DNA of 64,000 bases from Saccopteryx bilineata (Eukaryota; Chordata; Mammalia; Chiroptera; Emballonuridae), in the NCBI RefSeq assembly GCF_036850765.1, contig NC_089493.1:269431034-269495033 (forward strand). The letters run 5' to 3'. This document shows positions 11,635-22,655 of this stretch, in pieces; the first letter of the stretch is position 1; the number at the start of each line of letters is the position of its first letter. Under the pieces are notes generated by a model. It worked only from the letters and a program-made list of their open reading frames with translations, had not been told where the DNA came from and made no database searches. The position numbers and the translations under genes are program-made.

Positions 11635-12589
11635 AATTGGTTCAAACTCATGGTCACCCAGGAAGGGTGGGCCTGGGCTGGGATTTCAGTCTCCCGCCTC
11701 CCCGAGGCCCTGGCATGTCTGGTGCCTGTGCCATGTGTGGGATGAGGAGGAGGTGGTCCTAAAGAGGTGTGCCCTGACTTCTCAACAGAAGCTGCAGTCC
11801 TGATTCTTCCTCTCGACTCAGGTTGTCATCAGCGTGCAGGGGCTCCAGTAAGGAATTTGTTGCTTTCATGGAGTAATTTCCTGAAACAAGCGCAGATGGG
11901 AGGCTGTGAGCAACAGGAAGGCAGGAGGCCTGCTGTCTGCAGCAGTTTTCACCTGGCATGCTGCTGGGGGCTGGCGCACTGGCTCGGGCTCTGGGGCCCA
12001 GCACCACCTGTGTGAAGGCAGGCAGGAATGAATAATCTCACTGAGCCGTAGAGGATAGGAACGAGGAGGGGAAATGGGATTTTTAAAGTTTTGGTTTTGT
12101 AGGGAAGAGAATTGACGTACCCAGTCAGGTAGGTTAAGCCCGTCTCTCCATCACCAGGTCTTACACATTGGGCGCAGTGTATCCCCGTCCAGGTGTTGCA
12201 TGGAAATACCTTCTGTTAAGAACATATTTTTATTGTGAAACAAGATTTATCCAGGTTGTCAAGTACTTCTAAATTAGAGCATATTCATTCCTGTTCGGTG
12301 GTTTAAGCCTGTGGAATCAGAACTTGTCAGGAAGGTTTAGCACAGCTTTGCTTCTAATGATCTCACTGGCAGCTATGCTAAACCTCTCCCTGCAAACCAG
12401 CCGCAGTTGCACGTCTGGTTGTGAATCAGAGCATGACCTTTCAGGGAAAACAAAACAAACCACCCACACGGTAGTCAGGTTTTTAAAAAGTATCATTATT
12501 GTAAACTCTGTTGCTTAACAGTTTGTCAGGACCACTTGGAGCAGTTGAGACAACTCTCTTTTTCTATTTCTGTAGGTGCAACACATGGA

Positions 12590-12590
<1 letters not shown>
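11635..12590. other. Unique non-coding sequence
   Basis: No gene or repeat recognised. Moderately GC-rich around 11680-12010, but without a CpG island. Confidence 0.4.
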
Positions 12591-12637
<47 letters not shown>

Positions 12638-12638
12638 C
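12591..12638 (+). repeat. (TG)n(TA)n microsatellite
   Basis: About 14 TG units followed by about 10 TA units. Confidence 0.95.
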
Positions 12639-12698
12639 CTTCTTTAGCAATACCTTAGGGAAAAAAATAAAGCTTTCCTTCCACGGAGGTGAAGTACA

Positions 12699-12832
12699 TT
12701 AGTGGTTTCCTAATCATCGTGGAATTTCTTAGAAATAGAGATGTCTGAGTGCCACTTACGACTTGTTGAATCTGAGTCTCTCAGAGGGCGGGGCCCAGGA
12801 GTCTCTTTGGAAGAGCACCCCTAGTGATTCTT
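12699..12832. mobile_element. MER5-like hAT MITE fragment
   Basis: Starts 'tagtggtttcctaatc' and contains 'tgaatctgagtctctcagag' and 'gcggggcccaggagtctctt', then 'cccctagtgattctt'. This is the order of a MER5-class element. The right terminus is lost. Confidence 0.6.
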
Positions 12833-13807
12833 TAATTAATCATATTTGGAAGGCGCTAAGAAAACTATGATATTGTATTTTTTAGCCATTCGTTTTATTC
12901 TTGTCCATTCATCCACATCCTGAGTAGGTGATACTTGTTTACTCGTGGGGCAGTGGTTATCGTAAGAACTGGGCATAGAAAGCAGAAGTGGAACACAACC
13001 CCTGCCCCGTGGGGTTCACCGTCTGGTCAAGCTTTCAAGAATTCACAAACTCCCCACAAGTCATAGGCAGAAGATTTTGTGTACACAACGTTTTCCTAGC
13101 TTTCACCAGGTTCTCAAAAGGGTCAGTGACCCATGAAAGGTTAAGAACCAAGGTCTGGCGCTTGTACAGCTGTTCTCAGAACAGGAGAAGAGGGCAGTGT
13201 TTCTGCTGCCACCTACAACGTTTTTGACCTTTTGAGAGGCAATAGCAGTTTGAGGATTGCACCTGTTTTCTGTCCCATTTAAATATTTAAAAAGAAGAAA
13301 AAATAGTGTAACGCTTGGGTTGTGGTCATAACACGACCAAGGGATATAGAAAATAGCGGTTTGGTGAACTCTATCAAATTTAATGTTAAAGAGCTGCTGA
13401 CAATAGAACAGCCCAGGGGTCAGCTAATGGGAGAACTTCTCAACCAGGATAGCATAGGCAAGGTCCACTCGAATTTCCTTACAGTATATAATTAGTCCAA
13501 TTATAGATAACAATTTTCACCCCACAGACACACATAAAGACTGTCTTATTTTTGTTGCATTCTGTCACAGCATGTCCATTGAATTGCTTAATTCCAAAAT
13601 GATCTCCAGCTGTACTGCTGGCTCATCCTTCCTTAGCTCCTAAAATCCCGCAGTAACTGTTCATCACAGAACAGAATTAGATAGAAGAAGTCCACCTTAA
13701 ACTGTTAAGGTTTACTTAGCAAAATACTAGAACCCCTTACGTGTAACATTTTTAATTCTAAGGATAACTTTATAATTCAGTTTTGATTAAAGCTCTTCTC
13801 TGACTTC
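12833..13807. other. Unique non-coding sequence
   Basis: No gene or repeat recognised across about 1 kb. Confidence 0.4.
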
Positions 13808-13819
13808 ATATATTTCTTT

Positions 13820-14248
13820 TTCTTTTTGACAGAGAGAGAGAGAGGGGGAGAGAGAGAGAGGGACAGATAGGGACAGACAGGAAGGGAGAGAGATGAGAAG
13901 CATCAGTTCTTCGTTGCAGCACCTTAGTTGTTCACTGATTACTTTCTCATATGTGCCTTAACTGGGGGGCTACAGCAGAGTGAGTGGTCCCTTGCTCAAG
14001 CCAGTGACCTTGGGCTTCAAGCTAGTGACCTTTGGGCTCAAGCCAGTGACCATGAGGTCATGTCTATGATCCAACACTCAAGCCAGTGACCCCACGCTCA
14101 AGCTGGTGAGCTTGTGCTCAAGTCAGATGAGCCCGCCCACACTGAAGCCAGATGAGCCTGCACTGAAGCTGGCGACCTCGGAGTTTTGAACCTGGGTCCT
14201 CCGCGTCCCAGTCCAACACTATCCACTGCGCCACTGCCTGGTCAGGCT
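13820..14248 (-). mobile_element. Group A tRNA-SINE, long form
   Basis: The head at the right end ('gtgcgccactgcctggtcagg' region) carries the A box and the B box lies at about 14195. The tail is at the left. TSD 'atatatttcttt' occurs at 13808-13819 and 14249-14260. The body is longer than in other A copies because of six or more degenerate 'ctcaagccagtgacc' units and a 'catgaggtcatgtctatgat' insert, marking an older or separate subfamily. Confidence 0.93.
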
Positions 14249-14260
14249 ATATATTTCTTT

Positions 14261-15039
14261 GGGTGACAAAATATTCTTAAAATATTGTAGCGTTGGTAAT
14301 GTTACATTTTAGGGTTGGACAGATTTGGAAGGAGCCTCTGATGGATAGAATTAATCTTATTAACGGATGAAGTTTTTTTGGGGGGGATCTTGGGGGGGGC
14401 TAGGAGGGAGGTAGAGGCCATCATTGTTACTGAAGTCTTGTAACATCACTCTAGGCTGTTGAAATGTCTATATTACTTATTTTGAACGTTTATATATACT
14501 TCCTTAAATTATTCATTTTTTTAATAAAAGTAAATACCTAAGTAGATTTTAACTTACTGAAAAGTGATTATGTGTTCTAGGTCTTTATACTCGTCATTAT
14601 TTAGCATACTGTGCACATAATAAACACTCCGTAAATATTTGATTAATTGGATGTGTTGATTACCTTTGAGTCTTGGGTCCCCGAGAGACTAGAAGATAAG
14701 TCTGGAGTCAGAGCTCAGTACATGCTTAGAAAGGTAGGGGTGTAAAAATGGGTTGTTAGGTCTGTCCCATAAGTTTATTCTATATGTTCTTATTCTCTCT
14801 CTCTTTAAAATTTATGTTCACATACAGCTCATCTAGTTCCTTAAAATCGTAAGTATTTAGAATTCCACAGTTAAAAGAGAATTTTAAGGTAGAACACAAC
14901 ACTTAATTATCATTTGGAAAATTCTTATCAGCTACATTTGGGTGGAGAGAATATTGGAGACTTTTAATGAATGGATGGCTTTCATCAGTTATCTTGAAAA
15001 TTAGGATCTGTAGGCCTGAGGGAGAGGGATGACAGATTA
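14261..15039. other. Unique non-coding sequence
   Basis: No gene. A G-rich run lies at 14377-14400. 'gcatactgtgcacataataa' and 'acactccgtaaatatt' near 14605-14640 may be an antisense MIR/L2 scrap. Confidence 0.4.
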
Positions 15040-15130
15040 ACGGTGTGTTGATGGAGGGAGACTTGACTTGGGGTGTTGAACACACAATGAAATACACAGA
15101 TGATGTAGTATGGAACTGTATACCTGAACA
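15040..15130 (+). mobile_element. L1 3' end fragment
   Basis: 'agacttgacttggggtgttg', 'aacacacaatgaaatacaca' and 'gatgatgtagtatggaactg' match the bat L1 3' terminal region, the same segment seen at about 50110-50180. The sequence after it diverges and ends in an A-run at 15198-15215. Confidence 0.65.
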
Positions 15131-15222
15131 TTTGACTGGATTTAGATCCTGGTGGTCATTCCTACTTCCATTGGAGGTACAGTTTGGTATTCTGTATAAA
15201 AAAAAAAAAAAAAAAGATTTCT

Positions 15223-15263
15223 TTGGTATGATGCTCCAGCCAACCAAGCTATCTGGCCAGGGC
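15223..15263 (-). mobile_element. Tailless 41 bp fragment of a Ves-type SINE head
   Basis: The insert is only the tRNA-like 5' end of a group C SINE ('gccctggccagatagcttgg' on the minus strand) and stops without a B box or tail. It is flanked by 'agatttct' at 15215-15222 and 15269-15276. The repeat extends to about 13 bp with one mismatch if the neighbouring A-rich bases are included. Confidence 0.7.
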
Positions 15264-15276
15264 AAAATAGATTTCT

Positions 15277-15733
15277 AAGAGTGCTGTCTTGGGGTCTTGC
15301 TTTTGAGGTGTTTAAACGGACTCACTTATCACTCAATCTGGATTATCATAATGGGAGTTTACACAGGAATTAACTGACCTTTGAGTTCTCTCCATCCCAA
15401 AGAGACTATGATTATATGACTTTCAAGGCAAAGTGTTCTTGGTAAATCCTAGTTATGGTTCAAAGTTTAGATTTGCTCCTTATAATTTTTTTTTCTTTTT
15501 AAAGACCCCCGTCTTAGATGCAAACAGTTTACTTATTATTTAATCTTACAGCCATTATGAATTGCAATTAAAATAAACTAATCTAGTCTTCCAGGTGTCT
15601 AGGTTTCCTCTTATAGTCTGAGTTCTTAAAGGTAAGGTCCCTTAAAAGCAACACCTTGACATTTTTCCTATTGGAGCTTGCTTGTGTGTTAGGAAAGCGA
15701 AATGGGCATTGCAGACACACACAGATTTTCATT
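15277..15733. other. Unique non-coding sequence
   Basis: No gene or repeat recognised. Confidence 0.4.
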
Positions 15734-15755
15734 TTAAGTCACTTAAGTGACTTAA
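15734..15755. repeat. 22 bp perfect palindrome
   Basis: An exact inverted repeat with no spacer, centred on CTTAAG, whose arms read TTAAGTCACTT. The centre holds CACTTAAGTG, two overlapping NKX2-type cores (TTAAGTG) in opposite orientation. Function is inference. Confidence 0.9.
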
Positions 15756-15979
15756 GGAAGATGTCCATACTTTACTAAACATAGGGCCCCCCTCACCTCT
15801 CAAAAAAGAACTGCCAGTTTTGAGACTGAAAAGGTAATTTGTGATGGCTGAAAATATGCCTGAGAGTCAGTAATATGCTCTCCATTTATACAGACCGGAG
15901 ATCCATCATTACAGTAAATGGATATTTTATAAAAAGAGGGTTTTTTTGGCGGGGGGGAGCAAGAGGTGGAGGTGTGCAT

Positions 15980-16660
15980 GTGGGATCAGTCTTACTAGGA
16001 AAGATGAAATGAATTCTTCAGCTTTGAAGTACCAGAGGGCACTATGGATTAATGTTCTGGCCCTAATTCAGCGTCTCGTCTCTTGGCACTGATTTCGTTC
16101 TTAGAACTGAAGTCTTAAGGATTAAGAGGAGAGAGAATGGAAATGCATCATTTTCTCTGCCAAGGGAGGTACTTAAACCGGGAAAGGAGGAGGGGACATT
16201 AGCCTTGGCAAAGAAATCTGTCATGAATCAGCAATGACTTGTAAAGCCTCTGTCGCTGTCTATTTTACGAAACTAAACACTTGCCACCAGCACTTGTCTC
16301 TTGCTTACCTTTAGGATCAGCTTCAGGTCGCTCTATGCAGGGAATGTGTTCCTTTTTGCCCATTTTGACAACATTAGGTAATTAATTTACAACTAGCTCA
16401 ATTAGACTCTAGCCCATACAGTGTATGCGTGGCCTTTTAAAGAGCCTTTGTTTTGACGCTAATTGAACTGGTTGTAGCAGGGACAGCCAAACAATTTACA
16501 TTTATCTTTGGCAGGACATGAGGGCTCTCCCTTCCTATGGACAGCTGCGGTTTCTTTTCCTTCTACCAAGTCTGGCACTAAACTGCTGTGTGCTTATTTT
16601 TAATTTTCTAATTTAGAAAACTTTAAAAATGACAAAGCCACATATATTCATGTAAATTGG
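15980..16660. promoter_or_regulatory. Repeat-poor block, possible conserved non-coding element
   Basis: No recognised repeats. It has a dense cluster of developmental factor cores: 'aggtaattaatttac', 'ctcaattagactc', 'gcctttgttttgac' (SOX-like) and 'cgctaattgaact'. Enhancer identity is inferred from composition only. Confidence 0.3.
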
Positions 16661-16671
16661 AGGACTTAGAT

Positions 16672-17033
16672 TAGGGGTCCTCAAACTACAGCCTGCGGGT
16701 CGCATGCGGCCCCCTGAGGCCATTTATCCGGCCCCTGCCGCACTTCTGGAAGGGGCACCTCTTTCATTGGTGGTCAGTGAGAGGAGCACATTAATCATCT
16801 CATTAGCCAAAAGCAGGCCCATAGTTCCCATTGAAATACTGGTCAGTTTGTTGATTTAAATTTACTTGTTCTTTATTTTAAATACTGTATTTGTTCCTGT
16901 TTTGTTTTTTTACTTTAAAATAAGATATGTGCAGTGTGCATAGGGATTTGTTCATAGTTTTTTATAGTCCGGCCTTCCAACGTTCTGAGGGACAGAGAAC
17001 TGGCCCCCTGTGTAAAAAGTTTGGGGACCCCTG
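16672..17033 (+). mobile_element. Non-autonomous hAT MITE (nhAT-2)
   Basis: Termini 'taggggtcctcaaact' and 'agtttggggacccctg' form an inverted repeat. The 8 bp flanks 'acttagat' (16664-16671) and 'agttagat' (17034-17041) match at 7 of 8 positions, the hAT signature. Inner ends carry 'gcggccccctgaggcc' and 'actggccccctg' segments. No coding capacity. Confidence 0.93.
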
Positions 17034-17153
17034 AGTTAGATAGATCAGCAGGAAAGAAAATAAAAGACCACACATAATCTTAATACTACCAAAACCACTC
17101 AAAATCTGGTATGTATCTTTATATACTTTTCTTCCATATAAGGGAGTGAATGA

Positions 17154-17156
<3 letters not shown>

Positions 17157-17185
<29 letters not shown>
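17157..17185 (+). repeat. (CA)n microsatellite
   Basis: About 14 CA units directly left of the MITE insertion site. Confidence 0.95.
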
Positions 17186-17188
17186 TTA

Positions 17189-17523
17189 CCATATTTCCCT
17201 ATGTATAAGACGATCCCATGTATAAGACACACTTTAATTTTGGGGCCTGAAATTTGAAAAAAATTGTATTGCATAAAGTTATTGAATTCAAGTTTTATTC
17301 ATCATAAAATTCATACAACTCTTCATCACTGTCAAAACTCCCATCCATTAGCTCCTCCTCGTCTGTGCCTGATGACAAATCACTGTCTTCAACAATGAAT
17401 GCAAATAGAAGCTCAAAAAAGCGGGAAATGCAAGTAAAAAAATTCACAATCACTGTATAAGACACACCAGTTTTTAGACCCCAAATTTTTTGAAAAGGGC
17501 GTCTTATACATGGGGAAATATGG
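17189..17523 (-). mobile_element. Pogo-like (Tc1/mariner class) MITE, copy 1
   Basis: Inverted termini 'ccatatttccctatg' and 'catggggaaatatgg' are flanked by TA on both sides. The inner ends 'tgtataagacg' and 'cgtcttataca' extend the repeat. On the minus strand the interior encodes the end of an acidic peptide finishing SFDSDEELYEFYDE and a TAA stop that overlaps AATAAA. The same tail occurs in the copies at 30165 and 55499. Superfamily is inferred from the TA TSD and acidic tail. Confidence 0.85.
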
Positions 17524-17910
17524 TATATATGTTATGTTTTTACAGAAATGGACCATGTCATATAAATTGATTTATAATCTACTCTTTTCCTACTTAGTAA
17601 GTTGGTGACACTTTGTCATTTCATTAAATGTTCTATAGCATTTTAAATTGCTTATATGGTAATTCATTGTGTGGATATACGAAATATATTCAAACAATGT
17701 GTTTGCTGGACACTTAAACTTATTCCAGGTTTTTCATATCATATCCAGCATTATGATATATATTTCTGTTACTGAATTTTTAATTATTTCAACATAAAAT
17801 TTTAGATTACTTTGACATGAGGATGCATGTTTTTAAATTTTTTTATGCATATTGCCAAATTACATTTCTCAAAGGTTGTGTACACTAGCAGTATATGAGA
17901 GATTTATGTT

Positions 17911-18286
17911 TATTTTTTATTTTTAAAAGTACAGAATAGAAAGTATTGACTCAGAGATGGGTTATATCATGATCAGAGATTTTGCTGTTTCTCCTAAAAT
18001 TTATCAACCTTATAAATAAATACTTTGTTCTCAGTATCAGATGCAAGAAACTAGCTTGCCTCATATAGTACAAAAGAGGTTTTTTTTTATAATTTTAATA
18101 ATGTTTTCTTTTTGGGGGAGGTATGGAATGAAAAACAAGTAGCTGTTTCATTAAGACAGAAGTGGTTTATTTTTCCTCCGGGAAGGTTCTGAAACAGAAG
18201 TTTTCATATGAACAAGAACCAACCTAAGGAATATAGATGTAACATCAAAACAACTGGATAGCTTTGCCCAGTTTATGAAAGAGATC
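17911..18286. other. Unique non-coding sequence
   Basis: AT-rich; no gene seen. Confidence 0.4.
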
Positions 18287-18478
18287 CAGTGATTTTCAGC
18301 CTTTTTTTTTCATGGCACAAACACGCACTAATTACTAAGGTTAGTGCCCCTGACTAAATACAACCGTTTTCATCTCATGGCACAAATAAACTAGTTACTA
18401 AGGAAGAAGAGATCAGGGCTCCTTTTTCTTTAGTAATTAGTTTATGAGTGCGTGAGAAACAAAGGTTGAAAATCACTA
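18287..18478 (+). mobile_element. Non-autonomous hAT MITE (nhAT-3)
   Basis: Termini 'cagtgattttcagcc' and 'ggttgaaaatcacta' are near-perfect inverted repeats. The interior has a duplicated 'catggcacaaa...actaattactaagg' block and its inverted counterpart 'ctttagtaattagttt'. TSD not convincing. Confidence 0.8.
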
Positions 18479-18774
18479 ACCCATGAGCAGAAAAGCAAGA
18501 TAAGCTCTGGCATTTCCATCGAGAGGAGCCTTGGAGAAGCCATCACAGTGCCTTGTCTCAATTTCTGTTAGGGTATCTGCTGCGTTGTTCTGTATTTTCC
18601 TTACTTGGCTAAACTGTTAGGCCAGAACTCTCAAGAACTGGTGTTGAATTTGAATTTGTTTGCAGTGTCTGACATTTGGACATGCAGTTGGACACATATA
18701 GCAGGTGCTCATTGTACACTGAATGAATACTATAGATTTGCAAGAGTTAAAATGAAAGAAAAAGGTCTTTCAGA

Positions 18775-19116
18775 GCCTGAACGGGCGGTGGCGCAGTGGA
18801 TAGAGCATCGGACTGGGATGCGGAAGACCCAGGTTCGAGACCCCAAGGTCGCCAGCTTGAGCGCGAGCTCACCTGGTTTGAGCAAAAGCTCACCAGCTTG
18901 GACCCAAGGTCACTGGCTCGAGTAAGGGGTTACTCGGTCTGCTGAAGGCCCGCGGTCAAGGCACATATGAGAAAGCAATCAATGATCAACTAAGGTGTCA
19001 CAATGAAAAACTGATGATTGATGCTTCTCGTCTCTCTCTGTTACTGTCTGTCTGTCCCTGTCTATCCTTTTCTCTGACTCTCTCTCTGTCTCTGTAGAAA
19101 AAAAAAAAAAGAAAAC
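18775..19116 (+). mobile_element. Group A tRNA-SINE
   Basis: Full length: A box 'tggcgcagtgga', B box 'ggttcgagacc', the 'cgccagcttgagc' and 'ctcaccagcttg' internal units, a CT-rich 3' body and a poly-A tail. TSD 'gtctttcaga' occurs at 18765-18774 and 19117-19126. Confidence 0.97.
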
Positions 19117-19154
19117 GTCTTTCAGATGATCTGGGACTCCCCCCTGCCCCTGCC

Positions 19155-19262
19155 ACCACCACCAGTTTTATCGCTAAGGAAACTGAGGCTCAGAAAGATT
19201 AAGTGACATCTTGCTTAAGAGCAAGTTAATATTTAAGCAGAAGCTGGAATTCTCTTGTTAGT
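19155..19262 (+). mobile_element. MIR fragment
   Basis: Carries 'gctaaggaaactgaggctca' and 'gaaagattaagtgacatctt', the MIR core and following segment. Confidence 0.7.
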
Positions 19263-20749
19263 GTGTTACTCAGATTGTTATAGTACTAGGATCTTTCCCA
19301 GGGCGACGCTTTGTACGATTACATTTAAAATCAGTAGTATAATTTTCATTTCATGTGTGGTACGGCTTCCCTAATTCCTTTTGTTTTTCTTCTCTGGCGA
19401 TATCAGCCTCAAGTTTTTGTTAAAGTTCAGCATATTCTTAAACTCACATTCCTTTTTTCCTTTCTCTAGTATTTACACCACTCCAATTTCACTCTCAGTA
19501 GACATTTTAATTTAGTCCCAGCAGCATTGCCATCTGGATGCCACAAGGCATTGAATTGACCTCTTATCTGGAGATCCACGTGAAGGTCTCACCTGTCTGG
19601 AAACGAGGGATTGAGCCAGGAACTGAGGCAGGTTAAAGCAAGGCTTCTCCCAGGCCCCGGTGCTGCCTGTCCGCCCTCCCGCCGGGATCCGATTCATGGT
19701 GGGGGGCAGCTGTGCTTTGTTTTCCGGTAGAAAGCAGCTTCTGAATACAGTTTCTGTTTGGAACTTTTCAGTTTGCCCAAATAATGTCTGCAGCAAAAGT
19801 CAGTGTTAGGGTAAACCAGGAGAAAAGGGGAAACAAAGAGAAGTTTTAGAATTACTGTGTTTTAATTTTTCCCTGTGACTTTTTCTTTTTCTCCTTCTTA
19901 GTGAATTATTACAGAATTTTATTAAAATGGTAAATTCTGGAAATTCAGCATCATGGCGGTTAGACCAGCCTGGGATACTGTACTCTTAGGTTCCATAATA
20001 TTTCGTAGAACATCTCTTTATTGTACGTTAAATAGTAGGGAAGTATGATAAAATGTGCCTGGAGAGTACTTATCTGTTTTATGTCCTGTAACATCCAGTA
20101 CTTGATGCAAATGTAGCAGATCCTGACTCAGAAAAGAACAAAACTGGTCATAAGAGAAGGATGACAAATTTCTTGTTGCTGGCATAAATTCAGCAACATC
20201 ACAGAATTTGAGACCCTAAGGAGCCTTCATAGTCTCTAATCCAATCCTTTATAGATGTGGAAAGAATTAGCCTCTGGTCCTGGGCCATTCAGCAGGTTAG
20301 AGAGAGAGAGCGAGCTGTGGGGTGAACCGAGCGAGGACTGACCGAACATCCACTCTGCTGGGCTTTTAATTTTCTGGTCCTAGTTGAAGCATTTAATCTA
20401 ATCTCTCTTTAGAAGAGCATACTCTTTGAGGTTTTGTCGGCCTAACACCTGCCGTTGAGCCCAAAGGCACCCAAAGGCTAGCTCACTGTGTTCATTTTCC
20501 CTGGTTCCCCTGGTCGTTCCTTGACTCCCTGAGAGTGGGTTTGGATACGAGGGAAGTGAAAGCTGTGTTGGGACTGTGCTTAGAGAATTTTCTCGATAAA
20601 ATGACTTCTTACCTGCTAAAGAAAAGGTTGAAAAGACAGTCAGAGGACTGTGAGTTCACAAAACCATTGACTCTGGATGGAGAGAAGCCCCAGGTGGCAG
20701 ATGGTCACGGACTTCCGCAGCCACATTGCTGCTGCCTTTGCCGTCTCCT
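19263..20749. other. Unique non-coding sequence
   Basis: About 1.5 kb with no supported gene. A weak MIR-like stretch lies at 20240-20340 ('ccaatcctttatagatgtgg'). Confidence 0.4.
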
Positions 20750-20850
20750 GCAGGCTGTCCCATCCTGGTCAAGCACTTAACCTCTCCGGCTTCAGTTTAC
20801 TCTTTAGGAAACTCAAGGGGGTAAAGAGAATGATTTCTAAGGCACCATCT
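20750..20850 (-). mobile_element. MIR fragment, antisense
   Basis: 'gtcaagcacttaacctctcc' and 'ggcttcagtttactctttag' match the reverse complement of the MIR core region. Confidence 0.6.
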
Positions 20851-21142
20851 AGCTCTTGAATAATTATTCTTCGAAATGAGTATCTTTACTGAAGTGTATC
20901 CACATGATCAAACAAACAAACATGGGTTTCCAGCAGTCCATTTTATTACTGTTTTGATTGGTTTTCATGGGAATTTGGAAAATGCCTACAGACTTGACTG
21001 GGATCAGGCTGCTAGCTGTTATTTATAGAACACCCACCAGGTGCTTGGGGGCTATAAAAGAAATAGTGTCCAGCCTCAAGGACACTAGAAAGATTTCTTT
21101 ATCTCCCATGCCAGGGATGGAGGGCAGGCTTCTCTTTCACTG
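20851..21142. other. Unique non-coding sequence
   Basis: No gene. 'gttatttatagaacacccac' near 21018 may be a further MIR/L2 scrap. Confidence 0.35.
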
Positions 21143-21236
21143 GGCTGGAGCTCTGTGAGTGCAAGGCCTTTGTCTCCCTTGCACAGGGCAGGGCTCAGTA
21201 CATACTGGTTGCATGAATGAAACAATGAATCCACTT
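21143..21236 (+). mobile_element. L2 3' end fragment
   Basis: 'gctctgtgagtgcaaggcct', 'ttgtctcccttgcacagggc' and 'agggctcagtacatactggt' match the L2 3' terminal pattern ending in a 'gaatgaa' repeat. Confidence 0.65.
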
Positions 21237-21657
21237 GTCAGTCCTGCTTATATTTACTGAAGATTTCCCACTGAGATTTATTGTTTTCTTCAACGGGTAA
21301 ATGTTGTGAACTTGAATAAATTTCCCAGAAAGTATTCCTCACCTTCTGTAGAAGAATGAGACCAAGGTGCTCTGAGGCTAAATGAAAAACCCATAAATAC
21401 TACATTCCTTTCTTGGAAATTCACTTTGATAGTAGCATATTGAAAGCGCTGAGATACCGGCCTTAAAATGACTTTGTTTAACCCAGCATTTCCCAAACTT
21501 ATTTGAACTCAGAATCCTATTCAGCCTACTTCCTCGCAGAACAGTTGCTAATACCCTGTGGAACTTTGACCTGTGAAAGGGAAAAGGTTGGTATAGAGTG
21601 GTAATATGAAATAAATCAAAGCAGCATTAGTACATTAGTTAAAAATAATTAATTCCA
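21237..21657. other. Unique non-coding sequence
   Basis: No gene or repeat recognised. Confidence 0.4.
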
Positions 21658-21992
21658 GCCTGACCAGGCGGTGGTGCAGTGGATAGAGTGTCAGACTGGG
21701 ATATGAAGGACCCAGGTTCGAGACCCCGAGGTCGCCAGCTTGAGTGTGGACTCATCTGGTTTGAGCAAGGCTCACCAGCTTGAGCCCAAGGTCGCTGGCT
21801 CGAACAAGGGGTCACTCAGTCTGCTGTAGCCCCCCCCCCCGGGTCAAGGCACATATGAGAAATCTATCAATGAACAACTAAGGAGCCGTGACGAAGAATT
21901 GGTGTTTCTCCTCTCTTTTCCTTCCTGTCTGTCTGTCCCTATCTGTCACTCTCTCTGACTCTGTCTCTGCCACCAAAAAAAAAAAAAAAATT
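21658..21992 (+). mobile_element. Group A tRNA-SINE
   Basis: Full-length copy with the 'gcctgaccaggcggtggtgc' head, B box 'ggttcgagacc' and poly-A tail (21974-21990). TSD is only weakly visible ('aattcca' and 'tattcca'). A C-run interrupts the body near 21831. Confidence 0.95.
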
Positions 21993-22655
21993 ATATATAT
22001 ATATATTCCACACTGACGGAACATGTATGTTAAGCACTGCTTCTTTGTGAAGCTGTGGTGGTGTGGTAGACAGTAGGTTTTTGGTCTTTTCCCTTTAAAA
22101 ATTACTCTCTCTGCTTCATTGGAGATTTAAGGTTAGGTGGTACAGAGATTAAAAGAAGTCACAAGTGATCTAATAGTTATTTTACCAATATGGAAGCTGA
22201 ATGGTAGAGTTTTAATTTGTGTCAAGGGCTGCCTTCCAGGTATTGCACAGAAATCGTAAGGAAAGGAGTCTCTGTGTACTCCTTCAGGAGCTGCCTGTCC
22301 GTGGAGGAAACAGACTTGGAGAGAGATGATAGCAGTAATGAACTCACATGTGTGGCGAACAGAAATAGGACAGAGGAAGCAATGGTAGTTTCCCCCCAAT
22401 TTAGAACAGGGTTGCTGTTCGTACAATGAGCCCAGACCATATTAACGGAATCCCCTGTAGATCCTCCAGGCAAAGTTCTACTCATACAGAGGCTCAGATG
22501 ACTAGGCTTCTGTATGCTTTCCCTGCTCTAGAATTAATCGTGGCATCCGTAGTCAGAGCACTGCTTACACTTCTGTCATTGGCCTTATGTCCCTGTATCT
22601 GCAGGGCCTGCAGGCATAGCATGCACCAGTACCCACACTGCACACTGGCTGTTGT
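21993..22655. other. Unique non-coding sequence
   Basis: A TA repeat adjoins the SINE tail. No supported gene follows. Confidence 0.4.

Larger units (their letters stand above)
17042..17910 (-). mobile_element. Old L1 3' region, antisense, interrupted
   Basis: Segments such as 'cacacataatcttaatacta', 'atgcatattgccaaattaca' and 'actagcagtatatgagag' match reverse-complement old L1 (L1M-like) 3' sequence. It is interrupted by a CA microsatellite and the pogo-like MITE at 17189-17523. Confidence 0.55.
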
